DNA from: Bacteroidota bacterium
Lineage (GTDB): Bacteria; Bacteroidota; Bacteroidia; Chitinophagales; Saprospiraceae
DNA: 64,000 bases
Direction: 5' to 3'
Assembly (NCBI GenBank): GCA_020160935.1
Contig: JAIUPL010000002.1
Location: 1-64,000 of the forward strand
A program made the translations under genes and the position numbers. Positions 53,262 through 62,467 of the stretch are shown one piece after another (the stretch's first letter is position 1; each line of letters starts with the position of its first letter). A model generated the notes under the pieces. It was not told the origin of the DNA and ran no database searches. It saw nothing but the letters and a program-made list of their open reading frames with translations.

Positions 53262-55601
53262 ATGTTTAACAGCAAAGCCTGCACTGCCGGCTTGTGTCTG
53301 CTGTGTGTCGTCGGGGCCCTCAGGGGGCAGGACTGTCATCTTCCCCTGCGCGGTCATGTGGTGGAAGCGGGCAGCAACGAGCCGCTGGCCTTCGCTTCTG
53401 TGTACATTCCGGAGGCACACAAAGGAACAACCACCGATGAGTCGGGGTATTACGCCATTCCCAATCTGTGTGAAAATACCACCTACACAGTAGAAGTAAG
53501 TCATGTCGAATGCGCACATTTCACACAGATGGTGCGCCTCACTGAAAATGCAGAAACGGATTTCCACTTGAATCACAACGCCGTACTGCAAGAAGTCGTA
53601 GTGCATGAAAAAGCAACGGCACCAGCCGCCACGCAGGCAGAAAGCAATGTCTCCAAAGCCGATTTGCAAGCCGGCCAGGGTGTAAACCTCGGTGAAACGC
53701 TCAAACGCCTGCCTGGTGTGACCACCCTCAACACCGGGGCGACCATCTCGAAACCTGTCATTCAGGGCCTGCATTCCAATCGCATTGCTATTGTTAACAA
53801 CAACGTGGTGCTGGAAGGGCAGCAGTGGGGGAGCGAGCATGCGCCGGAAATCGATCCTTTTTCGGCCGATAAAATCACGGTAGTGAAAGGCGCAGCCGGT
53901 GTGCGCTACGGCGTGGGGGCCATGGGCGGCGCGATCGTCCTCGAACCCGCAGCACTTCGCGATTCGGCAGGCTGGGGCGGCTGGGTAGCGGCTGGCGGAT
54001 TTTATAACGGGCGCGGAGCCTTGCTGGCTGGCGCTACCGACTGGCACTTGCCCGGCAGCAGCCTCACTTTTCGGGTGCAGGGTACAGCCAAACGAAGCGG
54101 CAACCTGCGCGCGCCGGATTATTACCTGGGAAATACCGGCCTGGCGGAGTACGATTTTTCTACCATGGCAGGTTGGAAAACCAGGCGCTGGAACCATGAA
54201 ATCAGCCTGTCTACTTTCAACCAGCAACTCGGTATCCTGCGCGCAGCCCATATCGAAGATACGACCACCTTCGGAGCAGCCATCCGCAGCGACGTGCCGC
54301 TGAACAACCGCGACGAATTTTCCTGGCGCATCAGCAGACCTTACCAACTGATCCAACACAACCTGATCAAGTACAGAACTTCGCTGCGCATTTCCGAGAA
54401 ATGGAAATTCAGCGGACAGTACGCCTGGCAATACAACAACCGGCGCGAATTCGATGCACACCCGCCCCTCAGCGATCCGCAGGATTTGCTCCATAAAAGT
54501 CAGTTGTCGTTTCGGATCTGGACCAACAGTCTCGATGCTGCCCTGGAACATTACCCCATTCGCCACTGGCAGGGCGGCATGGGCGTGCAGGCTATTCAGC
54601 AGTTGAACTATGTGGGTAAAGGTGGGCTGATTCCCGACTATCAAACGTTTGGGGCAGGCCTGTGGGCCATGGAACGCTGGCAACGCTACCCCATTCCCTG
54701 GGAATTTGAAGTTGGCGCGCGGTATGATTACCGTTACAGCAATGTCACCACTTCAGGCAATGGCAACAACAACCTCGACGAGCAATTGCAGTTCGGAAAT
54801 GTGTCGGGTACTGCCGGCGCCATTTATCGGTTTTCCCATAAAACACGCTTGAGCCTGAATTCGGGCCTGGCCTGGCGCCCCCCGCATGTCAACGAACTTT
54901 ATGCAGAAGGAGTACACCACGGATCGGCTACCTACGAACGCGGCAACCCCGATTTCAAACCCGAAAAAGCGTGGAATACCAACCTGAATTTCCAGCACAG
55001 GGACGGGCGGAGGGATGTGTCGCTCACGGTGTACCGCAATGCCATACAGGATTTTATTTACCTGCAACCTCGCCAAAGTTTTGTGCGCACCATACGTGGC
55101 ACATTCCCGCTATATACCTACACACAAAACGATGCAGTGTTGTATGGCCTCGATGGCAGTTTTTCCCTTCCGCTGACCTCGTTTTTGTCGCTGGAAAGCC
55201 GCGTTTCCATGCTCCGGGGCTATGCTACAAAATCAGATTCTGCCAGTGATGCAAACGCCACCGCATGGCTGCCGCTCATGCCGGTCGATCGTTTTCAATA
55301 TGGCTTTCAATGGAACGGTAAAGGAAACGAACCGGCTTTCGTCCGGGTCATGGCCATGACCGCTTTGCGGCAAACGCGCTACCCGGCCGGGAGCCTGTAC
55401 AAAGCACCGCCGCCCGGTTTTACCACCTTAAGCCTGGATGCAGGGTACACTTTCGCGATCGGAAAACGAAAACTGGAACTCGGACTGAACCTTCAAAACA
55501 TCACCAATGTCCGCTACCGCGAATACCTGAATTTCTTCCGCTATTATGCTGACGAACCCGGGTTTAATGCGGCACTGCGGGCGAAATATTTGTTTGGTTG
55601 A
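53262..55601 (+). CDS. TonB-dependent outer-membrane receptor
   Basis: 779 residues with a signal peptide (CTAGLCLLCVVGALRGQ), a carboxypeptidase-regulatory-like domain (LPLRGHVVEAGSNEPLAFAS), and a plug (LGETLKRLPGVTTLNTG, IQGLHSNRIAIVNNNVVLEG, ITVVKGAAGVRYGVGAMGGA). The barrel has a C-terminal aromatic region (RYREYLNFFRYYADEPGFNA ...KYLFG). It is smaller than SusC and lacks the SusC signature, and is of the siderophore/metal type. With the His-rich protein before it and a lipoprotein after it, uptake of a metal such as zinc is a reasonable inference. The TGA overlaps a GTTGAGGAG repeat. Confidence 0.88.
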   Translation: MFNSKACTAGLCLLCVVGALRGQDCHLPLRGHVVEAGSNEPLAFASVYIPEAHKGTTTDESGYYAIPNLCENTTYTVEVSHVECAHFTQMVRLTENAETDFHLNHNAVLQEVVVHEKATAPAATQAESNVSKADLQAGQGVNLGETLKRLPGVTTLNTGATISKPVIQGLHSNRIAIVNNNVVLEGQQWGSEHAPEIDPFSADKITVVKGAAGVRYGVGAMGGAIVLEPAALRDSAGWGGWVAAGGFYNGRGALLAGATDWHLPGSSLTFRVQGTAKRSGNLRAPDYYLGNTGLAEYDFSTMAGWKTRRWNHEISLSTFNQQLGILRAAHIEDTTTFGAAIRSDVPLNNRDEFSWRISRPYQLIQHNLIKYRTSLRISEKWKFSGQYAWQYNNRREFDAHPPLSDPQDLLHKSQLSFRIWTNSLDAALEHYPIRHWQGGMGVQAIQQLNYVGKGGLIPDYQTFGAGLWAMERWQRYPIPWEFEVGARYDYRYSNVTTSGNGNNNLDEQLQFGNVSGTAGAIYRFSHKTRLSLNSGLAWRPPHVNELYAEGVHHGSATYERGNPDFKPEKAWNTNLNFQHRDGRRDVSLTVYRNAIQDFIYLQPRQSFVRTIRGTFPLYTYTQNDAVLYGLDGSFSLPLTSFLSLESRVSMLRGYATKSDSASDANATAWLPLMPVDRFQYGFQWNGKGNEPAFVRVMAMTALRQTRYPAGSLYKAPPPGFTTLSLDAGYTFAIGKRKLELGLNLQNITNVRYREYLNFFRYYADEPGFNAALRAKYLFG

Positions 55602-55742
55602 GGAGTTGAAGGGTTGAGTAGTTGAGATTCATCCACTCATGTAATGCAAAATCCCTCTCCTGATGCTGAGTTGCTGAATCTCAACCCCTCAACCCCTCAA
55701 CCCCTCAACCCCTCAACCCCTCAACTCCTCAACTACTCAACT
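55597..55742. repeat. Asymmetric palindrome of CCCTCAACC units
   Basis: The left arm (about 55597-55633) has few GTTGAG units. The right arm (about 55675-55742) has five or more CCCTCAAC units in tandem, with the join GTTGAGATTCA/TGAATCTCAAC next to the loop. The unit is the same as in the 6944 element, so this is a second site of that family, but the arms have different copy numbers. Confidence 0.85.
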
Positions 55743-55761
55743 CTTTCACTCACCACTCACC

Positions 55762-56295
55762 ATGCAACACACAAAAATTTCCCTCGCACTCCTCCTCTCT
55801 CTCCTGGCAATTGCAGGCTGCAAAAAAGACACCACCACTGAACAGGAAAATATCACCCGCGTGGTGGTACACCTCACCGGCTCAGGCGGCTTCGACCAGG
55901 AATTTGAATGGAGCGACCCGGATGGCGGCGACATTTCCAATGCCACCATCGACCCGATCGTCATTCCGGCAACGGCAGGCAACACGCTGAATTGCCACAT
56001 CCATGTGTACGACGATACCAAAACACCGGCAGAAGACCTGACGGAAGAAATTGAAGCCGAAAACAACGTGCACCTGCTGGTGTACAATGTAACGGGCGCC
56101 AACGTAGGCGTCGCATACAACGACACCGATGGCAATGGCAAACGCGTCGGCATCGAAACCGTATGGACCAAAGGCGCTGCTTCCACCGGCTCCGTCAACA
56201 TCAAACTATACCACGAACCCACCGACAAAGACAACCTGAATGCGCCGGGCGGAGAGGTGGATTTTGATGTGACGTTCCCGGTGACGGTGCAATAA
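55762..56295 (+). CDS. Lipoprotein following the TonB receptor
   Basis: 177 residues with a lipoprotein signal (MQHTKISLALLLSLLAIAGC, Cys 20). The mature protein is beta-rich (ITRVVVHLTGSGGFDQEFEW, NTLNCHIHVYDDTKTPAEDL, NVGVAYNDTDGNGKRVGIET). Lipoproteins with this pattern accompany TonB receptors in several Bacteroidota and are thought to aid metal or small-ligand capture; this is from memory and not verified. It is probably cotranscribed with the receptor across the palindrome. Confidence 0.65.
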   Translation: MQHTKISLALLLSLLAIAGCKKDTTTEQENITRVVVHLTGSGGFDQEFEWSDPDGGDISNATIDPIVIPATAGNTLNCHIHVYDDTKTPAEDLTEEIEAENNVHLLVYNVTGANVGVAYNDTDGNGKRVGIETVWTKGAASTGSVNIKLYHEPTDKDNLNAPGGEVDFDVTFPVTVQ

Positions 56296-56301
56296 AAAAT
56301 G

Positions 56302-56450
56302 GTTTTAGTGTTTTAGTGTTTTAGTGTTTTTGTGGGCTTCGCGCTTGGCATTTGAGGAAATTTATTGCTCTAAAATTTATACATTTCTCAAATGCCAAGC
56401 GCGAAGCCCACAAAAACACTAAAACACTAAAACACAAAAACACAAAACAC
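56302..56450. repeat. Stop-to-stop palindrome of TTTTAGTG units
   Basis: Arms 56308-56356 and 56387-56435 match perfectly over 49 bases around a 30-base loop (inner end GCGCTTGGCATTTGAG; outer tandem TTTTAGTG/CACTAAAA). The element fills the gap between the lipoprotein stop (56295) and the converging delta-60 gene stop (56451). Confidence 0.93.
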
Positions 56451-58058
56451 TTAAAAAAACACCGGCACCATCACCACTTCCTGTCCAGCGGCAAGTCGGA
56501 CGAAATAGGCGCCTGGCGGGATATGTGGCGCGGGGGTAAACACATCCACTTGCTTGCCTGCGCTGCGCCACTCTTCCTGTAGCACGTTTTGTATCAGTTG
56601 GCCTTGTGCATTGTACAAGTCGGCCCTTACCCGGGTGCCATCCCGAAGGGTATATGACAGCGTGCCTTGTCCATACACAGGATTGGGATACAAGGAAATT
56701 TCGCCCAAAACAGCAGGCACTTCCGGGGCATCTACTACGATGCCGGAAACAAACCGCGCCAGTAAAATCTGGTTGTATTGGTCTACACGCACCAGTCCTG
56801 TTGCTATTATTTTCCCGTCGGGCTGTAATGCCATTCCATAAATAATGTCGGAATTATTCGTTGAAAAGGGGAATGTGCTAATACCATCGCCACCAAAACT
56901 GTTGTCGGGCGTGCCATCAGGATACAGGCGCACCAACGCCACATCGTAATAACTGGCGTCGTTGTAGGTATACCCGCCCAGCACAATTTTCCCGTCGGGT
57001 TGCAGCAGGATCGACCGGGCGCCATCACTTTGGTCGCTGGCCGAAATTACGACCTTCCCGTCGCCGTCAAAGGAGGCGTCTGGCGCTCCATTGGCATTCA
57101 GGCGCAAAGCAGCAAAATTGCTGCCTGTACCTCCACTACCAAAATTGGCATAGCCGCCCAGCACCAGTTTGCCATCGTTTTGAACACAAATCCCCGCAGA
57201 CCTGTCATTCAGGTCAGACATGGAATAGAGTCCAATTCCATCGCCATCAAAACCGGCATCGAGCATGCCGCTGGATGTAAAACGGGCCACGGCAAAATCT
57301 TCCAATCCGTTGACAACTCCAGTGCCCGCTACCACTATTTTTCCGTCGGCCTGTATTTCAACACCCGATACGCTCGCATACGAACTGCCGACAGGTGTTG
57401 CTGCAAAACCGTCGCTGCTGAAGGCAGGATCAGGCATACCATTGGAGAGCAGGCGAAACAAAGCCAGTTGCTCATTGGCATTGGGCGTATCTGGGGTGGC
57501 ATAACCTGCCACGACAATTTTTCCATCTGACTGGACTTTCAAACACCGGTATTGCAAATTGTTGAAACCTGAAATAGCAGGAAAGGACTTGCCGGCTGCG
57601 CCTCCGAAATCGGGGTCAAGTGAGCCGTCTGGTAAGAGGCGGAATAAAGTGGGCGTGTACAGCGCATTGTTCAGGTTGTACACATTTACACAAACCAGCA
57701 GTTTGCCGTCGGGCAGCAATGCCATGTCTTGCATGTACAGTTCTTTTTGGGAAATCTGGAAAGACACAGGCGCATTGCCGTTGAAAGCAGGATCGGTGTC
57801 GCCATTGGGCAGAAAGCGCAAAATAGAAGTAAACTCCTGAATATCAGAGCCATACACGGCTGCGCCGACGACTATTTTTCCGTCGGGTTGCACCAGGGTG
57901 CGAATGCCTACATTGTGCTGTTGGGATAAAACAGTTTCGAGCAGATACCCGTTTCCACTGAAAAAAATATCCGGGTTGCCCGGCTGCGCAAAAGAGGAGG
58001 TGGAAAGCAAACATACAAGCAGGCGGAGGCCTGCTACAAAGAGGGGTTGTGTTTTCAT
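56451..58058 (-). CDS. Delta-60 repeat protein with T9SS sorting domain
   Basis: 535 residues from the ATG at 58058 (MKTQPLFVAGLRLLVCLLST). The longer frame adds 24 residues without signal character. Eight or so repeats of ~50-60 residues carry LVQPDGKIVV and LRFLPNGDTDPAFNGN or SDGFDG-like phrases, the delta-60 repeat that forms a propeller-like fold. The C-terminal T9SS sorting domain reads LYPNPVYGQGTLSYTLRDGT...PPGAYFVRL. It is secreted. Function unknown; possibly adhesion or a lectin-like role. Confidence 0.85.
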   Translation of the reverse strand: MKTQPLFVAGLRLLVCLLSTSSFAQPGNPDIFFSGNGYLLETVLSQQHNVGIRTLVQPDGKIVVGAAVYGSDIQEFTSILRFLPNGDTDPAFNGNAPVSFQISQKELYMQDMALLPDGKLLVCVNVYNLNNALYTPTLFRLLPDGSLDPDFGGAAGKSFPAISGFNNLQYRCLKVQSDGKIVVAGYATPDTPNANEQLALFRLLSNGMPDPAFSSDGFAATPVGSSYASVSGVEIQADGKIVVAGTGVVNGLEDFAVARFTSSGMLDAGFDGDGIGLYSMSDLNDRSAGICVQNDGKLVLGGYANFGSGGTGSNFAALRLNANGAPDASFDGDGKVVISASDQSDGARSILLQPDGKIVLGGYTYNDASYYDVALVRLYPDGTPDNSFGGDGISTFPFSTNNSDIIYGMALQPDGKIIATGLVRVDQYNQILLARFVSGIVVDAPEVPAVLGEISLYPNPVYGQGTLSYTLRDGTRVRADLYNAQGQLIQNVLQEEWRSAGKQVDVFTPAPHIPPGAYFVRLAAGQEVVMVPVFF

Positions 58059-58135
58059 TGATTTATGTTGTATTGAAAATGGGCATAGTAACGTTGTAAT
58101 ATCTTCGTATTGTATTTTTCCCAACAACAAAAATT

Positions 58136-59053
58136 ATGACGAAGCCCTTTACCCTTTTTATTTGCCTTTTCCTTTCAGGAATCGTTTTTCCCCTCCAGGC
58201 CCAGCACACCGACAGCCTGCTCATTATCAGCCCCGGACTCTCGCCCTCGGTAGTATCGCATGGGCGCGTTGAAGTAGCCTTGTTCAACCAACTCAGTACC
58301 CTGACCTTTCGGCAGGAATTTAATGGAGGTGCCGATACCTTCCGTTTTTCCGATCTCTACCATGTGTTGCAGGCGGGATACGGTGTAGATAAATACAACC
58401 GGCTGAACCTGGGCGTTTCGGCTGTATTCGCCCACAATCGCCAGGATGGCTTGCAGGATCGCGGGCCGTTTTCAGTGTTCCAGGGAGGCGATGACAACGC
58501 GCAGGTGTACAGAAACGTAGCCGCGCTGGGCGTGTATGCCCGCGCTATTCCGATCCGGCGACTACCCGAACTGACGGTACAGGCCGGTGTGTTTTTCCCC
58601 ACCATCAAGGATAATATTGCCAAACAGGTGTCGGGGTACGACCGCACGTTCGCACAACTTCAGGTGGCGTTCTACCAGCAATTGTCGCCCCTGTTTTACG
58701 CCTTCGCTACGGCGGGTGGCAACCTGTTTTTTAAAAATGATTTCCGGCGCCAAACGACCCTCAGCGTACCGCTGGGCCTCTATCCTGTGGTGCGACTCGG
58801 TTATTCTAGCAAAACATATCTGTACGGCAGTTTTACCTATGAAGGCTCTTTCAATAAAGTAACACCCGGTTTTCTGAACAAGACATACAGCAGGATTCAA
58901 TATGGCATTGGCGGGCAGTATTATTTCAAACCCGATTTTAGTGTGTACCTGCAAGTACAATTCCCGGCTAGTGTCAATTACGAGAGCACCACTACCAGCG
59001 TGCTGAAAAGAAACACATTCAGCCTGGCGCTGGGTGGCCGCTATGTCATTTAA
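58136..59053 (+). CDS. Outer-membrane beta-barrel (porin-like) protein
   Basis: 305 residues, signal MTKPFTLFICLFLSGIVFPL...QAQ. Alternating beta strands run throughout, such as VEVALFNQLSTLTF, YNRLNLGVSAVFAHN, FAQLQVAFYQQLSP, and the last strand SLALGGRYVI. I recognise no specific family. It resembles transporter-like OmpX/FadL-sized barrels. A short (58-base) gap separates it from the esterase gene, so they may be cotranscribed. Confidence 0.7.
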   Translation: MTKPFTLFICLFLSGIVFPLQAQHTDSLLIISPGLSPSVVSHGRVEVALFNQLSTLTFRQEFNGGADTFRFSDLYHVLQAGYGVDKYNRLNLGVSAVFAHNRQDGLQDRGPFSVFQGGDDNAQVYRNVAALGVYARAIPIRRLPELTVQAGVFFPTIKDNIAKQVSGYDRTFAQLQVAFYQQLSPLFYAFATAGGNLFFKNDFRRQTTLSVPLGLYPVVRLGYSSKTYLYGSFTYEGSFNKVTPGFLNKTYSRIQYGIGGQYYFKPDFSVYLQVQFPASVNYESTTTSVLKRNTFSLALGGRYVI

Positions 59054-59111
59054 CATTAAACTCTTTGCCGGAAATATTGTCATAACTCCATTCTTATGCA
59101 ATGATATTTCC

Positions 59112-60260
59112 ATGATCCGATACCTCTGCACCGTTTTTGCCCTCGGCATCGCTACGGCCGGCATAGCCCAAACCGACATCGTTGGCACCATCCAGAGCGG
59201 CGGCCTCACGCGTGAATACCGGCTTTACAAACCGGCAGCCTATACCGGCAACACGGCCGTTCCGCTCGTCATCAATATGCACGGATATAGTTCCAACAAC
59301 CTCGAGCAGGAGTTTTACGGCGATTTTCGCGGCATTGCCGATACGGCCAATTTCCTGGTGGTGCACCCCAACGGCACCTTCGACAACCAGGGACAACGTT
59401 TTTGGAATACATTCGGCAATGGCGCTACGGTCGACGATGTAGGATTTATCCGCGACCTGATCGATACACTGTCGGCCTCTTTCAACATCGACCCGCAACG
59501 CATTTATGCGACCGGCATGAGCAATGGCGGTTTTATGAGTTATTCCCTGGCCTGCGAACTCAACGAGCGAATTGCCGCCATCGCCTCGGTGACCGGCAGC
59601 ATGTCGCCTTTCAAACTGGCCACCTGCAACCCCGCACGCCCGGTGCCAGTGATGGAAATTCACGGAACGGCCGACAACGTGGTGCCCTACAACGGCATTC
59701 CCCTCTCCATGGTCGCCACTGCCGACCTGGTGAATGCCTGGGTGGAATTCAACAATTGCAACACGACACCCGTCGTCAGCAATGTGCCCGATATCAATGC
59801 CTCCGACGGCTGCACGGCCGAACACTCCGTGTACAGCGGCGGCGATGCAGGCAGCACCGTGGAGCATTACAAAATCATCGGTGGCGGACATACCTGGCCG
59901 GGTTCCTTTTTTATCATCGGCGTGACGAACCAGGATTTCAGCGCCAGCAAGGAAATATGGCGCTTTTTCAGCCAATACACCCTGAGTGGCGCCACCACGG
60001 CCACCACTTCCCCGCAAGCACAGGTAGCATGGACCGCTGCGCCCAATCCTGCGGGCGATTTTGTGCTGCTGCAGACTGCCGGCCAGGAACCTGTTCAAAA
60101 TATACAGGTTCGGAATGCCGCCGGGCAATTGCAATTCAACCTGCAACAACCCGGCAGCACGCCTGTTCGGCTGGAAACCAGCGGCTGGGCGCCGGGGCTT
60201 TACCTGATTTCCATTGAACAAAGCGGGAAAAGGCAGTATTTGAAGGTGGTGAAAGGGTAG
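59112..60260 (+). CDS. PHB-depolymerase/LpqC-like esterase with T9SS sorting domain
   Basis: 382 residues from the ATG at 59112 (MIRYLCTVFALGIATAGIAQ signal). An alpha/beta hydrolase follows: oxyanion region LVINMHGYSSNN, nucleophile Ser 137 in ATGMSNGGFMSY, the His in IIGGGHTWPG. The C-terminal T9SS domain reads AAPNPAGDFVLLQTAG...PGLYLISIEQ. Similar proteins are feruloyl or acetyl esterases and PHB depolymerases. The substrate is unknown. The product is exported. Confidence 0.88.
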   Translation: MIRYLCTVFALGIATAGIAQTDIVGTIQSGGLTREYRLYKPAAYTGNTAVPLVINMHGYSSNNLEQEFYGDFRGIADTANFLVVHPNGTFDNQGQRFWNTFGNGATVDDVGFIRDLIDTLSASFNIDPQRIYATGMSNGGFMSYSLACELNERIAAIASVTGSMSPFKLATCNPARPVPVMEIHGTADNVVPYNGIPLSMVATADLVNAWVEFNNCNTTPVVSNVPDINASDGCTAEHSVYSGGDAGSTVEHYKIIGGGHTWPGSFFIIGVTNQDFSASKEIWRFFSQYTLSGATTATTSPQAQVAWTAAPNPAGDFVLLQTAGQEPVQNIQVRNAAGQLQFNLQQPGSTPVRLETSGWAPGLYLISIEQSGKRQYLKVVKG

Positions 60261-60626
60261 GGAAGTGTGGAAGATCGAATTTCGAACACCGAATGTCGAA
60301 TGTCGAAGTGCTGCCAGCCCAATATATTTTTGGGGGGGCATGATGGGCTTGTTCCGCATTACGAAGGAGAAATGGCCGCCCAAAAAGCACCCGTCGCCCC
60401 CTTTGTCACCCTGGCGGGGCCCGTTCACGCTACGGCGCGTAACAACGTGTTTTCCCTCGTAGCATGAACGGGCCTCGCCAGGGTGACAATTGCTTGGCGT
60501 AGGTGCATAATTTTATACGAGGTTTGTCAATCGTCGCTGGCGCTATCCCGACGGGCTGAAGCCACTGTGCCGCTCGGCAAAAAAATCAAAACAAAATACC
60601 AAAGCAAACTTGTAAACCACTAGATT
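60261..60626. repeat. Intergenic region with palindrome and REP-like remnant
   Basis: It contains GAATGTCGAATGTCGAA-type tandem copies (about 60289-60306), a palindrome 60402-60434/60458-60489 (TTTGTCACCCTGGCGGGGCC, 30 or so paired bases with a few mismatches), and a degenerate copy (60540-60563) of the REP-like core from 8313-8447. No gene is supported. Confidence 0.8.
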
Positions 60627-61379
60627 CTAGTACTCTCTAAACAAGGCTAATTGTCGTCCTGTTCGTTTTGATTTAAGCAGAATAGTCCTAACGGCGGTAG
60701 GTGATTGTGGCAAGTTTGGAATGAGGCTTCCGGTAAGAGTATCCTTATAACCACCGGGTTTGCTTGTTCTGTCAATTACAACAAAAAAATCATTTGCCTG
60801 AATGTTGTAATGCCCACTCACCGGATTTGAATTCAAAGCAGGTATGTTGTTATGGAATTCAAATCCTACCCCTGTATCCAGTATCCCATCGGGCTCAAAA
60901 ATGTTATTATCGTTATTATTTACAAAATCGAAAATCCCCACTTTATGATTCAAGTCAAATACGTTTGTCCAATCATTGCTGATTCCACCCGGTAAACTCC
61001 CCGGCGCCTGCGGCACAATAATCGTCGTCGGTCCTGCCGGCACATTCCCCGGATACGTACCCAGCACTTCAAACGACCTGGAATCGCTGCACGAGCCTTC
61101 CTCGATCGACAGCGACACTGGCCCCGAAACGCCGGTGGGCACTTTGACAATGAGGCCACCTTCGGCCGTTTTGACCGAAGCAGCATCTACCTCGTCGAAA
61201 CGCACCCGGGTATTGGCCGTTACACCTTTTGCTTCAATAAAAATTTCATAACCCGCCGGATTGGCGGACGGCTGGAGGCTGGTGATGCCAAAATCGCCTG
61301 TGTCGCATTTGTCTTTACAGGCAGGGGAAAAAAGCGCCAACAAAAGCGCAGGCAAGAGGAGAAGGGGGGAGTTTTTCAT
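60627..61379 (-). CDS. Lipoprotein with IPT/TIG-like domain
   Basis: 250 residues with a lipoprotein signal (MKNSPLLLLPALLLALFSPA, Cys 21). Residues ~30-110 look like an IPT/TIG Ig-like module (GITSLQPSANPAGYEIFIEA, NTRVRFDEVDAASVKTAEGG, VSGPVSLSIEEG). The C-terminal half is an unknown domain rich in Asn and Asp. It ends in a short Arg/Tyr tail. It starts 29 bases after the stop of the coiled-coil gene on the same strand and is probably cotranscribed. Confidence 0.65.
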   Translation of the reverse strand: MKNSPLLLLPALLLALFSPACKDKCDTGDFGITSLQPSANPAGYEIFIEAKGVTANTRVRFDEVDAASVKTAEGGLIVKVPTGVSGPVSLSIEEGSCSDSRSFEVLGTYPGNVPAGPTTIIVPQAPGSLPGGISNDWTNVFDLNHKVGIFDFVNNNDNNIFEPDGILDTGVGFEFHNNIPALNSNPVSGHYNIQANDFFVVIDRTSKPGGYKDTLTGSLIPNLPQSPTAVRTILLKSKRTGRQLALFREY

Positions 61380-61408
61380 ATGTAAGAAGTTTAGAGGTAA
61401 TCCGTGTT

Positions 61409-62467
61409 TCAGTGACTCAGCATAACCATCAATTCATCCATATTCCGTTGCAGTTTATTCAACGGAAATGCCAGTTGTTCCAGTGCTTTTCGGGCGCCTT
61501 TTCGCGCTTTTTTGCTGGCGGCCAACCGCGGCGACTGACCGGTGGCGAAATCGCGTACAGGCCCGATCACCGTGTTATTGAGCGGCAGCATAATGCTTTC
61601 ATGAATGTCTAACATCGAGAGGTCGTGAATGGCAGCCATTTTGGCATTGGCGTCTGCATTGCCCCAGTACAAACGCACACTTTCGGCAAAACCTTTGTCG
61701 CGGCTGTACAGCGAATCGCGGGCGCTGCTGTAAGCCGTCACATGCCGCTCGAATTCGGCGCGGGCAGCATCCGACAGAAAAACATCGTCGATGCGGGCCA
61801 GCGCGTCGCGCAGGTTTTTGGCCTTGTCCAGAAACGTCAGCATTGTTTTTGAAATTTCCTTGTACAGTTGTTCTTTTTTCTGTGCCAGCAAGGCGTTTTC
61901 CTGTGCTGCCAGCAACTGTTGCAAGCGGTTTTCAAGCGAGTCGACCAAACGGTTGTTGCGTCCGCCCGACTGATCGATCAATCGTTGATAAGACTGGATA
62001 GAATCCTGCATGTTTTTTTCGAGCCGCGCAATTTCCGACTCCTTAAAGCGCTTGTCGTTTTCGAGTTTGCGCACGTTGTCGCGCAGTTGCCGGATCATGC
62101 GCTCCTGTTCGCCGCCCTGCATTTTTTTTACTTCAAACACCACAGGCGTGGTGGCAGAACGAGGCACCAACGCCCGACCCGAGCGCGGATACACCACTTC
62201 GTAGCGATCCATTTCCACCTGCACTTCCGACGTGGATGCCGGTACTGCCACCCGAAACAGGCCGTCGTCGTCGGTGCGCGTTTCGCTCAGCCCAATGAGG
62301 ATCACCCGGACGCCTTTTACACTTTTTTGCTCGGCATCCACCACCCGGCCAGTGAAAATGACATCCTGGGCGTGAGCGGATTGGAAGAAGAGGCAAAGGG
62401 CAAGGGGCAAAAAGGCAAGGGGCAAAGAGCAAGAGGCAAAGGGCAAGAGGCGAGGGCGTATGTTCAT
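61409..62467 (-). CDS. Exported carboxypeptidase-regulatory / coiled-coil protein
   Basis: 352 residues. A signal peptide (MNIRPRLLPFASCSLPLAFL...SAHA) is encoded by tandem TTGCCCCTTGCC-type repeats. Then comes a carboxypeptidase-regulatory-like beta domain (~residues 37-115, VIFTGRVVDAEQKSVKGVRV), a long coiled coil (~120-200, MIRQLRDNVRKLENDKRFKE) and a helical tail. Its start ATG overlaps the stop of the EAD protein (ATGA, 62464-62467), so translation is coupled. It probably works with the EAD/TM protein in the envelope. Function unknown. Confidence 0.7.
   Translation of the reverse strand: MNIRPRLLPFASCSLPLAFLPLALCLFFQSAHAQDVIFTGRVVDAEQKSVKGVRVILIGLSETRTDDDGLFRVAVPASTSEVQVEMDRYEVVYPRSGRALVPRSATTPVVFEVKKMQGGEQERMIRQLRDNVRKLENDKRFKESEIARLEKNMQDSIQSYQRLIDQSGGRNNRLVDSLENRLQQLLAAQENALLAQKKEQLYKEISKTMLTFLDKAKNLRDALARIDDVFLSDAARAEFERHVTAYSSARDSLYSRDKGFAESVRLYWGNADANAKMAAIHDLSMLDIHESIMLPLNNTVIGPVRDFATGQSPRLAASKKARKGARKALEQLAFPLNKLQRNMDELMVMLSH
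62395..62458 (-). repeat. Coding copy of the TTGCCCCTTGCC repeat
   Basis: On the minus strand the sequence is a run of TTGCCCT, TTGCCTC, TTGCTCT and TTGCCCC units, the same family as the intergenic repeat at 40010-40085. Read in frame it gives the Leu/Pro/Ala core of the signal peptide. Confidence 0.85.
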
